In this document: in pieces, positions 43,921 to 52,036 of the stretch
Position numbering within the stretch: position 1 is the first letter of the stretch
Layout of the letters: each line of letters begins with the position of its first letter
Assembly (NCBI RefSeq): GCF_000725285.1
Contig: NZ_CP007161.1
Location: 1,101,911-1,165,910 of the forward strand
Direction: 5' to 3'
DNA length: 64,000 bases
DNA from: Virgibacillus sp. SK37
GTDB lineage: Bacteria > Bacillota > Bacilli > Bacillales > Amphibacillaceae
Position numbers and translations under genes: made by a program
The notes under the pieces: model-generated
Databases searched by the model: none
Told to the model about the DNA's origin: nothing
Seen by the model: the letters and a program-made list of their open reading frames with translations, nothing else

Positions 43921-44472
43921 TTAGTAGTTTTCCCCTCTCATCGACTCTTCTTGTGTACGATGGATTGTGCCGAATGGATGCTCAGGTGGGGCGTATATTG
44001 TATACAGCTTTAGTGGTATGTTTCCTGTATTTATTAGATTATGCCATTTCCCGGCAGGCACCATAATAGCATAATCCTCAGTAACCTGTCGTTGAAAATT
44101 CAAGTTGCTTTCTGTGTTGCCCATTTGAACAACGCCTTGCCCTTCCTCAATTCGTAAAAACTGATCTACATCTGGATGGACTTCTAATCCTACATCGCCG
44201 CCCACAGGAATACTCATCACAGTTACCTGTAAGTTATCTCCAGTCCAAATTGCAGTGCGGAAGTTATTATTCCTCTTTGCTGCCTCCTCAATATTAATTA
44301 CATACGGTTGTTTTCCATAATCCTTTAAGCGTGTTTCCTCTAATGGTAAGTGGTCATTTGGTACGAATGGTGCATAACCGTGTGGATAGGCAGGATAGCC
44401 GTATTGTCTGGTGTAATCAATTGGTAGATTAGTATAGTTCATATATGGACATGTGTAATAATAATGATGCAT
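43921..44472 (-). CDS. Cupin-domain protein, probably spore-associated
   Basis: 183 residues. The Tyr/Pro/His-rich start (MHHYYYTCPYMNY) is like spore coat proteins. The cupin barrel (about 70-165) has EVHPDVDQFLRIEEGQGVV, with His and Glu metal ligands, and PAGKWHNLINTG for the second motif. Similar Bacillus proteins are annotated only as cupins; coat location is inferred from composition. AAGGGATG precedes the ATG. Confidence 0.8.
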   Translation of the reverse strand: MHHYYYTCPYMNYTNLPIDYTRQYGYPAYPHGYAPFVPNDHLPLEETRLKDYGKQPYVINIEEAAKRNNNFRTAIWTGDNLQVTVMSIPVGGDVGLEVHPDVDQFLRIEEGQGVVQMGNTESNLNFQRQVTEDYAIMVPAGKWHNLINTGNIPLKLYTIYAPPEHPFGTIHRTQEESMRGENY

Positions 44473-44549
44473 ATTATCATCCCTTCACAATTTTCATCAC
44501 CCTATTTTATGCAGAAGGGAGGGCAAATGTACCAAGCATCACTTTCATA

Positions 44550-44834
44550 TTAGCCGATGCCTAAAAAACTTAGACCAATACCGAGACCCAGTGCTGTCAG
44601 AAGAAAGCATGGGATCGAAAGGATTATTTTTACTTTTGTTGATAGGGACTGCATTTTCTGAAATAAAAGTATTAATAGATAGAATAATACCCCCAAGAGA
44701 AAAAAGGTCATAATGCCAGCAATGATATCGATTACTGAAAATGGTGCACCGATATATGCTCCTAGAAAGAACTGAACAAGAATAATACCACTAAAAATGA
44801 CGGCTTCAAAAAATAAAAAGGTGATATAGCGCAT
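44550..44834 (-). CDS. Small three-helix membrane protein
   Basis: 94 residues, hydrophobic segments near 5-27, 33-58 and 68-92 joined by short basic loops. GGAGGTTGG precedes the ATG on the minus strand. Function unknown. Confidence 0.65.
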   Translation of the reverse strand: MRYITFLFFEAVIFSGIILVQFFLGAYIGAPFSVIDIIAGIMTFFLLGVLFYLLILLFQKMQSLSTKVKIILSIPCFLLTALGLGIGLSFLGIG

Positions 44835-44957
44835 CTTCCAACCTCCGATCTAAACTACTATATTATACAATGAAAACGGATGCGGAAGAGAAACGGAATA
44901 ATTTATACTAGACCAAAAGCAGAAAAAAAGAGACAAAATATAAAAGGAGTAACTAGA

Positions 44958-45476
44958 ATGAGAAAAGTACAAGTATGTTCATATAACCCAGCATGGGCAG
45001 ACAGGTTTAATGAAGAAGCAGTTAAACTTCAACAAATTTTCGGAGATCTGCTACAGCATATCTATCATATCGGCAGTACTTCAGTACCTGGTTTAAAAGC
45101 CAAGCCTATTATCGATATCATGCCTGTAGTAAAAGATATTGAAAAGGTAGATTCATATAATGAGGGAATGCAGCGTATTGGATATGAGCCGATGGGAGAA
45201 TACGGCATACCGAGGCGCCGGTTTTTTCGTAAAGGAGGAGAAGACCGAACTCATCATGTTCACATTTTTGAAATCGATAGCCCCGAAGCGATAAGGCATC
45301 TGGCATTCAGAGATTACTTGCGAGTAAATCCGGCTATAAGCGAAAGCTATGGAAATCTTAAGCAGCACTTGGCAACACAATTTCCCACTGATATGGAAAG
45401 GTATATAGAGGGGAAAAATGATTTTGTAAAAGAAATAGAAGCAAAAGCAGTAAAATGGTACAAAGAATCCAATTAG
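44958..45476 (+). CDS. GrpB family protein (UPF0157)
   Basis: 172 residues of the GrpB nucleotidyltransferase-like superfamily. The signature is HIGSTSVPGLKAKPIIDIMP near 36-55, preceded by YNPAWADRFNEE. The substrate is not known. ATG 44958 has AAAAGGAG 8 nt upstream; the ATG at 44880 is too far 5' and unsupported. Confidence 0.88.
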   Translation: MRKVQVCSYNPAWADRFNEEAVKLQQIFGDLLQHIYHIGSTSVPGLKAKPIIDIMPVVKDIEKVDSYNEGMQRIGYEPMGEYGIPRRRFFRKGGEDRTHHVHIFEIDSPEAIRHLAFRDYLRVNPAISESYGNLKQHLATQFPTDMERYIEGKNDFVKEIEAKAVKWYKESN

Positions 45477-45642
45477 AATTATTAGGACTTTCTTACTAAA
45501 TGCACTTCTAGAATTACATTTTTTCTCTAAAAAGAGGTACTTTTTCACCTTAGAAAAATTTCCCATTTTACGTATAATAATAGTATCTGAGAAAAAATGT
45601 ATGCATATTTATACCTAATTGCACGGATGGGGGCAGAAATAA

Positions 45643-46065
45643 ATGAGTATTCTTTTATGGATTAGCAGCCAAATTTTAAGTTTGCAGGGTTCCGTCCATT
45701 TGCTTGAACAGCGAATAGAGGAAAGAAAAAAGGATCTTGCTCGGCTACAGCAAACAGCAACAAAGTTAGCGGCTTGTAAAAGTGATTTTGTGGATAAGAA
45801 GAGCTTGTGCATGCAACCCGAGCTGGGTACAACCACATGGCACGGGGAATTGGCGACAGCTTTTGATAACTTTCGTAAAGAGCAGCTCCATGTCAGCTAT
45901 ATGGCTATACCGAATGAACAGATGAGCGCAACAATGGGAGAACTACAGCGTGAAATGAAGGCCATTGAGGAGGAAATCGCCGGATGGGAGCGGACAGTTT
46001 CTTCTTTGCAGACAAATATTGATGCTTTATTTGAGCAGAAGAGAGAGGAGTTAACGAAGGAATGA
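45643..46065 (+). CDS. YwqH-like LXG-locus protein (DUF5082)
   Basis: 140 residues, almost wholly alpha-helical coiled coil (EERKKDLARLQQTATKL; then two helical blocks). Such YwqH-type proteins accompany LXG toxins and probably form a delivery complex with them for type VII secretion. W-H-G in the middle fits the WXG-like turn. Its stop overlaps the next start (ATGA). The upstream ATGGGGGCAG-type site is weak but positioned. Confidence 0.75.
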   Translation: MSILLWISSQILSLQGSVHLLEQRIEERKKDLARLQQTATKLAACKSDFVDKKSLCMQPELGTTTWHGELATAFDNFRKEQLHVSYMAIPNEQMSATMGELQREMKAIEEEIAGWERTVSSLQTNIDALFEQKREELTKE

Positions 46066-46337
46066 GCACAGAAATAAAGTTAGCCAGCGCTCCCGTTGAA
46101 AAAGCGCTTGAGGAATTAAAAACATCTATTCAAGGATTTGAAGTATCGTTTGCGGAAATGAAAGGCGACAATTCACTTGAAATGGTAGATAAATTAGAAG
46201 AGATGAAGAAAACATTTGGAGAACTTGTCACATCCTATCAAACACTCTTACTCGATAATGCTCAAGCAACTGTTCAAGCTGTGGAAAACCTGAAGGAAAC
46301 GGATGAATCTGTAGCTACATCCATTCACCAAAAGTAG
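46062..46337 (+). CDS. YwqI-like LXG-locus protein (DUF5344)
   Basis: 91 residues, two long helices, matching YwqI. It starts MSTEIKLASAPVEKALEELK. With the YwqH-like protein it presumably binds the LXG helical hairpin. GAAGGA precedes the ATG. 24 bp upstream of the toxin start. Confidence 0.78.
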   Translation: MSTEIKLASAPVEKALEELKTSIQGFEVSFAEMKGDNSLEMVDKLEEMKKTFGELVTSYQTLLLDNAQATVQAVENLKETDESVATSIHQK

Positions 46338-46361
46338 TGTAGGGCAAAGGGGGGAGCTTAC

Positions 46362-46930
46362 TTGAAAGTATTGGATGTGGAAAGTCTCAAGAATAATATT
46401 ACAACATCAACTAAACAAATAGATGCCTTTCAGGACAAGATCACAGGGCTACAAAAAGCAGTTCGTGGCATTGTATCCCTGGAGGATTCTCTAAAAGGTA
46501 CGGGTGGGGAAGCAATTCGAGGGTTTTATGATGACTGTCATCACTTTTATAGCAAGAGCTACGTCCAGCTCCAGTGCCCAGCGACTAGCGCAACTTCCTT
46601 CCTCTTCGTACGATAAGGCAACATCGATTCACTCCGTTCATCGTGTTTTCTTTATCTCCTCCGAGTCAGTCCAGTTCGTACGTCGCTAATCAGGGCACTT
46701 CCACTTTTGATGATATGTACCAATTTTTAGCTGATCTCGAAAAAACGATGGAACAAATGCAGCAAAGTGTACAAACATTTGAATCATCTTCCGAAGGCTA
46801 TATAAAGCAAGAATACCTGGAAAATGATGTGGAAGAGGGATTGGGTAAGGTGAAGCGGGTAGCTGAAGGTCTTAGTGACGAGGCAAATACAGCACTGGTC
46901 GCGGTCATTCAGTTAGTAAGACCCCCATGA
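46362..46930 (+). pseudogene. LXG polymorphic toxin gene, disrupted
   Basis: TTG 46362 (AAGGGGGGAG upstream) reads MKVLDVESLKNNITTSTKQI, the classic start of an LXG domain, as far as AIRGFYDDCHHF near residue 62. The next ~150 bp is foreign sequence. From 46700 another frame resumes the LXG domain as STFDDMYQFLADLEKTMEQM and GYIKQEYLENDVEEGLGKVK, and stops at 46930 with no C-terminal toxin domain. The gene is thus interrupted and truncated, and no functional toxin is made. Confidence 0.8.
46549..46708 (+). repeat. Dispersed repeat inserted in the LXG gene
   Basis: Contains CGTCCAGCTCCAGTGCCCAG at the left and AGGGCACTTCCACTTTT at the right, close to a dispersed Bacillaceae element I recall as starting GTCCAGCTCCAGCGCC and ending GGGCGCTTCCGCTTTTC (from memory, unchecked). 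CACTTTT occurs on both sides (46542 and 46702), as a target duplication would. No ORF. Confidence 0.6.
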
Positions 46931-47541
46931 ATTTTGATAGGATAGAGGGATCAGTAGAGTATCAGCAGCTAGCTGAACAAAATAAGCTCTCTGTCCAAGA
47001 GGAAGAAGCCATATCTAAGTATTTAAAGAATTTGGATGAAAAAGATGTCATCTTCAACGCTGACGATGTTAAACAACCTGATTACGGACCAATTACGTTT
47101 TGGGACAAACGTAAAGTAGTTGGAGTAGGAAGTGAGGGTTTATATATGGTATATATGGCTATTGTTAAAAGGTTAGACCCGCATATTGAGGAAGAAGTGA
47201 CGATTGAGATCGATGGTGTTGAATTTACAGGATTCTCTTTTATTTGTCCGTATAAAATTGAAGTAGGAAAAAGTTATCCTGTATCAATAGGGTTTACTAT
47301 CTTAAATGAGTTAATGATAAGTGAAATCCAAGGAGAAAAGAAAGAAATAGAACGTATTGGTTGGGGTTATGAATATTATATAAGGGGTTTATTACAAGAG
47401 GATACAATTGATGCAGGAATAATTTTTAATGACGAAGATGAGTATTTCTCTGATTACCCTGAATTGATGGATAAGCATGTTGAAATAAAAGTTGACAGAA
47501 TAAGTATCGAGTTTATAAAGACAACTACTGAGAAAAGGTGA
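46927..47541 (+). CDS. Hypothetical protein, possible LXG immunity
   Basis: 204 residues, soluble and acidic, no signal peptide. It overlaps the stop of the broken LXG gene (ATGA), without a visible ribosome site of its own. Its place directly after an LXG gene suggests an immunity protein, but the sequence matches no family I recognise and it may have lost its original N-terminus in the deletion that removed the toxin domain. Confidence 0.6.
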   Translation: MNFDRIEGSVEYQQLAEQNKLSVQEEEAISKYLKNLDEKDVIFNADDVKQPDYGPITFWDKRKVVGVGSEGLYMVYMAIVKRLDPHIEEEVTIEIDGVEFTGFSFICPYKIEVGKSYPVSIGFTILNELMISEIQGEKKEIERIGWGYEYYIRGLLQEDTIDAGIIFNDEDEYFSDYPELMDKHVEIKVDRISIEFIKTTTEKR

Positions 47542-47596
47542 ACAAGGTTTAACTTATTAATTATTAATACTCAGAATAGTTATATAGCTAACTGTA

Positions 47597-47635
47597 AGAC
47601 ACTTGATTGCCATTATGGGAATCAAGTGTTTTTTA
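47597..47635 (+). terminator. Terminator of the LXG locus
   Basis: ACACTTGATT / AATCAAGTGT hairpin with TTTTTT. Confidence 0.85.
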
Positions 47636-47888
47636 TGAGTTTTAGAGAATATAAAAATGCTCTTGATTGCCTTTATGCCTTACAAGGTTTTTGTTTTAAT
47701 AAAGAAAATTAAATCAACATAAATTTGGTAGACAGATCAATTAAAATTGTTAAAATAAGTCAAGGAATTAAATACAGAAAATATTAAAATGTTTGTTTTT
47801 GGACGTAGATATAAGGAATCAACAAAACCGTTGCTAATCAGTTTAAGTAACGTATTATAAAAAGAAAATCGTTGAAGGGAATGCACAA

Positions 47889-48146
47889 ATGAGAATTGAT
47901 CAAAAACTAAGCAGAAAACAATTACCCCTACAATTTAGAAAGCAACTGTTAGTTCAAGAGGAAGATATAGAGAATGAAACAGATGATTTAAACATGTATG
48001 ATTACCTTGGTGTGCTTTATCCCGAGGGATATATTGATCAGGAACATTCCTATGTGTTCAACCATGCAGACATTTCGGAAGTAATATTCGAAGGTTACAA
48101 AAATGAAGAGGAAGAAGCGTTTCAGGAAGTTTTAAAGCAAGCCTAG
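47889..48146 (+). CDS. DUF4176 protein (LXG-associated)
   Basis: 85 residues. YLGVLYPEGYIDQEHSYVFN followed by HADISEVIFEGYKNEEEE is the DUF4176 signature. These proteins occur beside LXG toxin and immunity genes in type VII secretion loci. GAAGGGAATGC precedes the ATG. It is separated from the LXG operon by a terminator and about 250 bp of AT-rich sequence. Confidence 0.8.
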   Translation: MRIDQKLSRKQLPLQFRKQLLVQEEDIENETDDLNMYDYLGVLYPEGYIDQEHSYVFNHADISEVIFEGYKNEEEEAFQEVLKQA

Positions 48147-48304
48147 GAATGAAAGCCGGAAGTGATTCTTCATCCAGGCTGCATTTAGACTGAGTATCAA
48201 TCGTTTATATAGTAGGACTTTTATTCTATTTATAAATGATTTTACCGTTTTTACAGAAAAATTCCTTCATTTGTCGTAAAATAAAGATGGAAGGAGTTTT
48301 TGAA

Positions 48305-49279
48305 TTGGAATTAATATACATACCCATCATTATTTTATTAATTGGACTTAGTCTGTTCTTGTTTTTTAGGCAGAAAAAACAATATAAAATATTTAAAGAA
48401 GAAATTGAAAGAAACCACTCAGAAACTGCTGCAACAATTCAAGAGGCGAATGAATCCCATAAGACAGAATATGAGAAATTAGAAAGTAGCTTATATCAGC
48501 ATTACAATGATGAAATTAAAAGAATAAATGATAATTTTGTTCAGAAATTAAATGATAAAGATAGATATATAGAAACACTCCAGGAATTTTCGATTACTCG
48601 AGGCGAAGTAGAAACACACAATCTTTTACAGGAATTAAAGTATGAGTTGGTTGGAGAAGGAGTAATCACGTACAATGAAATGATTATCGGAGGCAATTTG
48701 TTTGTGCCGATATGGGAAGACGGAAATTTATATACAAGGCAAATTGATCACTTGGTAATCCTGCCGACGGGTGTTTACGTAATCGAAACGAAGCACTGGG
48801 CGGGGACAGTATTACATGGTGTAACTAAAAATAACCAAAACGATGAAACTCTTTCTATTTTATTGGATAACATGTTTTCAAGCTATGAACTAAAGAAAGA
48901 ACAAACCGTTATCATTAAAAAGATGTTAAACAAAAATAGAAAGGTCGATGGAAGAAGCCAGCTTGAATTAAGGCTATTGTCATATGGTAATCCAGCTGCT
49001 CAAGTGATGAGAACCGCATTGGAATTAAGGAAGCTTCTTCTGAAGGAAAATAAGAAATACAATTTTGTGACGCCGATTGTATATTATAGTTATTCATCTG
49101 ACGAGGAAAATAAAGTAATTAATTACTCGGAAAATCAAAATGTAAATGTGTGTATTGAAAAAGAAGAATTAGCTGCATATTTCAAGAATCAACTAGCTGA
49201 GGAGAACACGCTTCTCACAGCATCTGATTTAGAAAATATTTATCGGATTTTGAAAGCAAAAAATAATATTGATAGATAG
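48305..49279 (+). CDS. Membrane-anchored NERD-domain protein
   Basis: 324 residues: an N-terminal helix (2-20), a coiled coil (about 25-95), then a NERD (nuclease-related) domain with the restriction-endonuclease-like pattern QIDHLVILPTGVYVIETKHW, where D and E-x-K are the metal residues. A DNA-processing role is inferred from the fold. TTG 48305 lies 8 nt after AAGGAG; earlier ATGs at 48236 and 48287 precede that site. Confidence 0.82.
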   Translation: MELIYIPIIILLIGLSLFLFFRQKKQYKIFKEEIERNHSETAATIQEANESHKTEYEKLESSLYQHYNDEIKRINDNFVQKLNDKDRYIETLQEFSITRGEVETHNLLQELKYELVGEGVITYNEMIIGGNLFVPIWEDGNLYTRQIDHLVILPTGVYVIETKHWAGTVLHGVTKNNQNDETLSILLDNMFSSYELKKEQTVIIKKMLNKNRKVDGRSQLELRLLSYGNPAAQVMRTALELRKLLLKENKKYNFVTPIVYYSYSSDEENKVINYSENQNVNVCIEKEELAAYFKNQLAEENTLLTASDLENIYRILKAKNNIDR

Positions 49280-49318
49280 GCCATTAAGGTATGGATAACT
49301 TTAATGGCTTATTTTTTG
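49280..49318 (+). terminator. Terminator of the NERD gene
   Basis: GCCATTAA(A)G / CTTTAATGGC hairpin with a TTATTTTTTG tail. Confidence 0.75.
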
Positions 49319-49330
49319 TCCTGGCATCGA

Positions 49331-49516
49331 GTTAGAGAGCCCGCATCCAAATGAGAGACCCACGCCTGATATGAGAGACCCACCCGGCCAAATGAGAGAG
49401 TCGAGCCCCAGATGAGAGAGCCACGCATTCAAATGAGAGAGTCACGCACCCAAATGAGAGAGCCACGCACCCAAATGAGAGAACCGCCCATCCAAATGAG
49501 AGAGCCACGTACACCC
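49331..49516 (+). repeat. Phased box array, ATGAGAGAG family (copy 2)
   Basis: Boxes at 49331 (degenerate), 49351, 49371, 49392, 49412, 49433, 49454, 49475 and 49496, all 20 or 21 bp apart. Most spacers are variants of CCACGCACCCAA, more GC-rich than in copy 1. It lies between the NERD terminator and the cobalamin promoter. Confidence 0.92.
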
Positions 49517-49544
49517 AGCAGCTCCTCCAATCTTCCACTATAAA

Positions 49545-49573
49545 ATGACATACTCCACAAAAAAATGTATAAT
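49545..49573 (+). promoter_or_regulatory. Sigma-A promoter of the B12 operon
   Basis: ATGACA (49545), a 17-bp spacer and TATAAT (49568), about 20 bp before the riboswitch. Confidence 0.75.
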
Positions 49574-49589
49574 GAAGGCAGTTACAATT

Positions 49590-49800
49590 TTATTCATAGG
49601 GTGCAGGTGATTTCTGTTTAGAAATCGTAAAAGGGAAGTTGATGAGAAGCCAACGCGGTCCCGCCACTGTATTTGCGAGCTAGCTGTGTGTTACCACTGT
49701 ACGTTAGTATGGGAAGGGGCACAGCGAGTGTTGACCATAAGCCAGGAGACCTGCCTGCAACCCCGATGCACCACAGCCTACGAGGAATAGGAGGGTGTAA
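49590..49800 (+). ncRNA. Cobalamin riboswitch
   Basis: AdoCbl-binding leader. GGGTGCAGGTGATTT opens it, AAAAGGGAAGTTGATGAGAA and the CGCGGTCCCGCCACTGT core follow, and the B12 box AGCCAGGAGACCTGCC is at 49740-49755. It should repress the downstream uptake and salvage genes when adenosylcobalamin is plentiful. Confidence 0.93.
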
Positions 49801-49843
49801 AGGAACAGGTATGCATGTTATTAAAATCCTTTTCTTTTACCAT

Positions 49844-49874
49844 TCATCTTCATTTCCTGGAGATGTTTTTTTCA
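49844..49874 (+). terminator. Possible riboswitch expression-platform hairpin
   Basis: ATCTTCATTTCCTGGAGAT hairpin with seven T. The stem is short (about 5 bp), so termination by this element is tentative. Confidence 0.35.
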
Positions 49875-50007
49875 TTTCCTAGGAAATAATGACTGGGTAG
49901 ATAAGCCGTTTATGGGGGGTCCCCCGGTAGAAAAGATAGTTTGCACGTTCACATCCTTTACATAATCATTTTTCTCTCAGGCATATAACTTAAAGGAGGA
50001 GAACAGA

Positions 50008-51006
50008 TTGAAAAAGCTTTTATCATTTTTATTTGTATTCATCTTAACACTCGGTCTTTTGGTCGGTTGCGGGTCAGGTGATTCTGGCGACAATGATGCG
50101 GCAAACAAAGCAAAAGACGAGGAAACAAACACAGAACAAACAGAAGAAACCGGGCAAAGTGATTTTCCAGTTACCTTAACAGATGCCATTGACAAAGAAG
50201 TAACACTGGAAGAAAAGCCGGAACGCATTGTATCATTAATTCCAAGTAATACGGAAATTGCTTTTGCGCTAGGATTAGATGAAGAGGTTGTTGGCGTATC
50301 TGATCATGATAATTATCCGGAAGCCGTACAGGAAAAGGAAAAAATCGGCGGAATGGAATTAAATATTGAGAAAATCATTGGTTTAAAGCCAGACCTTGTG
50401 CTTGCACATGCTTCCAGTGCACATAATGCTGAGGCTGGATTGCAACAGTTACGAGATGCGGGTATTAATGTATTTATTGTTGCCGATGCGCAGAATGTTG
50501 ATCAGACATATGCATCCATTCAACAAATTGGTGACATAACAGGTACAACGGAAAAGGCAGAGGAAATTGTCGGTAACATGAAAGACGAGTTTGCAAAACT
50601 GGAAGAGAAGGCAGAAACGGTTAGTGAGGAAGATCGTAAATCTGTTTTCTTTGAAGTATCTCCTGCCCCAGAAATTTTCACTGCTGGGAAGAATACCTTT
50701 TTCGATAATTTATTGCAGATCATCCATGCAGAAAATGCAGCAAAGGAACAAGACGGATGGGTGCAAATCGATCCAGAGTCGATTGTAAAGCTTAATCCGG
50801 ATGTGATTGTAACTACATATGGTCATTACGAGGAAAATGCCGAGGAGTCCGTATTGAGTCGTGATGGATGGGATAGTGTTACTGCAATAAAAAACGAATC
50901 TGTATATGATATTCATTCAGACTTGATTAGCCGCCCAGGTCCACGTTTAGTTGAGGGTGCAAAGGAGCTTGCGAAGGTTGTCTATCCGGACGTTTTTGCA
51001 GAGTAA
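50008..51006 (+). CDS. btuF: Cobalamin ABC transporter, substrate-binding lipoprotein
   Basis: 332 residues, lipobox L-V-G-C near residue 20, an Asp/Glu-rich linker, then a class III binding-protein fold (PERIVSLIPSNTEIAFALG and KIIGLKPDLVLAH). It captures cobalamin or cobinamide outside the cell and delivers it to BtuC. TTG start 6-7 nt after AAAGGAGGAG. First gene after the riboswitch. An iron-siderophore binder is the alternative by fold, but the context decides for B12. Confidence 0.9.
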   Translation: MKKLLSFLFVFILTLGLLVGCGSGDSGDNDAANKAKDEETNTEQTEETGQSDFPVTLTDAIDKEVTLEEKPERIVSLIPSNTEIAFALGLDEEVVGVSDHDNYPEAVQEKEKIGGMELNIEKIIGLKPDLVLAHASSAHNAEAGLQQLRDAGINVFIVADAQNVDQTYASIQQIGDITGTTEKAEEIVGNMKDEFAKLEEKAETVSEEDRKSVFFEVSPAPEIFTAGKNTFFDNLLQIIHAENAAKEQDGWVQIDPESIVKLNPDVIVTTYGHYEENAEESVLSRDGWDSVTAIKNESVYDIHSDLISRPGPRLVEGAKELAKVVYPDVFAE

Positions 51007-52036
51007 ATATATAATAGCATATGCCGTATCCATATTATTCCTTATCGCTGCCGCCATTACTGCCATATCTGTTGGTAGTGTGACAGTGCCGGTGGGGGAT
51101 ATTGTGCATGTGATAGCAGCCCATCTGTTCCATTTCCCGGTTTCCGATCAGGTGGATCCGATGTATGAAAATATCATTTTTCAAATTCGCTTACCTCGGG
51201 TGCTATTAGCAGGTCTAGTAGGAGCCTCTCTTGCAATTGCAGGAGCGGCTTTTCAAGGCTTGCTGCGAAATCCATTAGCAGATCCATACATTCTCGGGGT
51301 ATCTTCAGGAGCATCTGTTGGTGCGGTTATTACTATATTTTTTAACATTAGTCTTCCATTCTTAGGACTCTATACCTTACCAGTTTTCAGTATTACAACA
51401 GCATTGGTTACCATTTTGATTGTGCTGTTCTTTGCTCGTAAAGTGGAAAAAACAATGCGGGTGGAGACAATTATTTTAACGGGGATTATATTCAGTTCTT
51501 TTTTAGGGTCATTTATTTCCTTGATGATTGCGCTTACAGGTGATCAGTTGGAAGCAATTATCGGCTGGCTGCTTGGCAGTGTATCCATGAGGGGATGGGA
51601 CTATGTCGGGATTATTATTCCGTTCTTTATTGTGGGAGCCCTTTTGCTTATGATCAACAGTAAAGAGTTGAATGCCATGTCGTTTGGGGAAGAACGGGCA
51701 CAGCATTTAGGTGTCGATGTGCAAAAAAGGAAACTGGTCATTTTAGCAGCTGGTTCGATATTAACAGGTGCTGCTGTTGCTGTTTCTGGAGCCATTGGAT
51801 TTGTCGGACTGGTAATCCCACACTTAACACGGCTTTTATGGGGACCTGACCATGTTCACTTGCTTCCCTTATCCATTATTACGGGGTCCGGTTTTTTAAT
51901 TTTAACCGATTTAGTATCCCGAACGATCATATCCCCACGTCTATTGCCGATTGGTGTAATTACCGCATTAATTGGTGCACCGGTATTTGCGATGATATTA
52001 ATTAAACAACGAAAAGGAAGTAGAGGCGGTTTGTAA
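50978..52036 (+). CDS. btuC: Cobalamin ABC transporter, FecCD-type permease
   Basis: 352 residues, about ten helices, FecCD/BtuC family. Blocks are LPRVLLAGLVGASLAIAGAA, GLLRNPLADPYILGVSSGAS and GFVGLVIPHLTRLLWGPDH. The start is not obvious: TTG 50978 lies 10 nt after AGGAG and gives MSIRTFLQSKY, overlapping btuF by 29 bp. Other TTG and GTG codons upstream lie closer to, or before, the site. It overlaps the next gene by one base (TAATG). Confidence 0.92.
   Translation: MSIRTFLQSKYIIAYAVSILFLIAAAITAISVGSVTVPVGDIVHVIAAHLFHFPVSDQVDPMYENIIFQIRLPRVLLAGLVGASLAIAGAAFQGLLRNPLADPYILGVSSGASVGAVITIFFNISLPFLGLYTLPVFSITTALVTILIVLFFARKVEKTMRVETIILTGIIFSSFLGSFISLMIALTGDQLEAIIGWLLGSVSMRGWDYVGIIIPFFIVGALLLMINSKELNAMSFGEERAQHLGVDVQKRKLVILAAGSILTGAAVAVSGAIGFVGLVIPHLTRLLWGPDHVHLLPLSIITGSGFLILTDLVSRTIISPRLLPIGVITALIGAPVFAMILIKQRKGSRGGL

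Noticed and set aside
46504-46689. Open frame of 61 codons within the LXG gene
   Set aside because: It covers the inserted repeat in a shifted frame and reads Ser-rich non-protein-like sequence.
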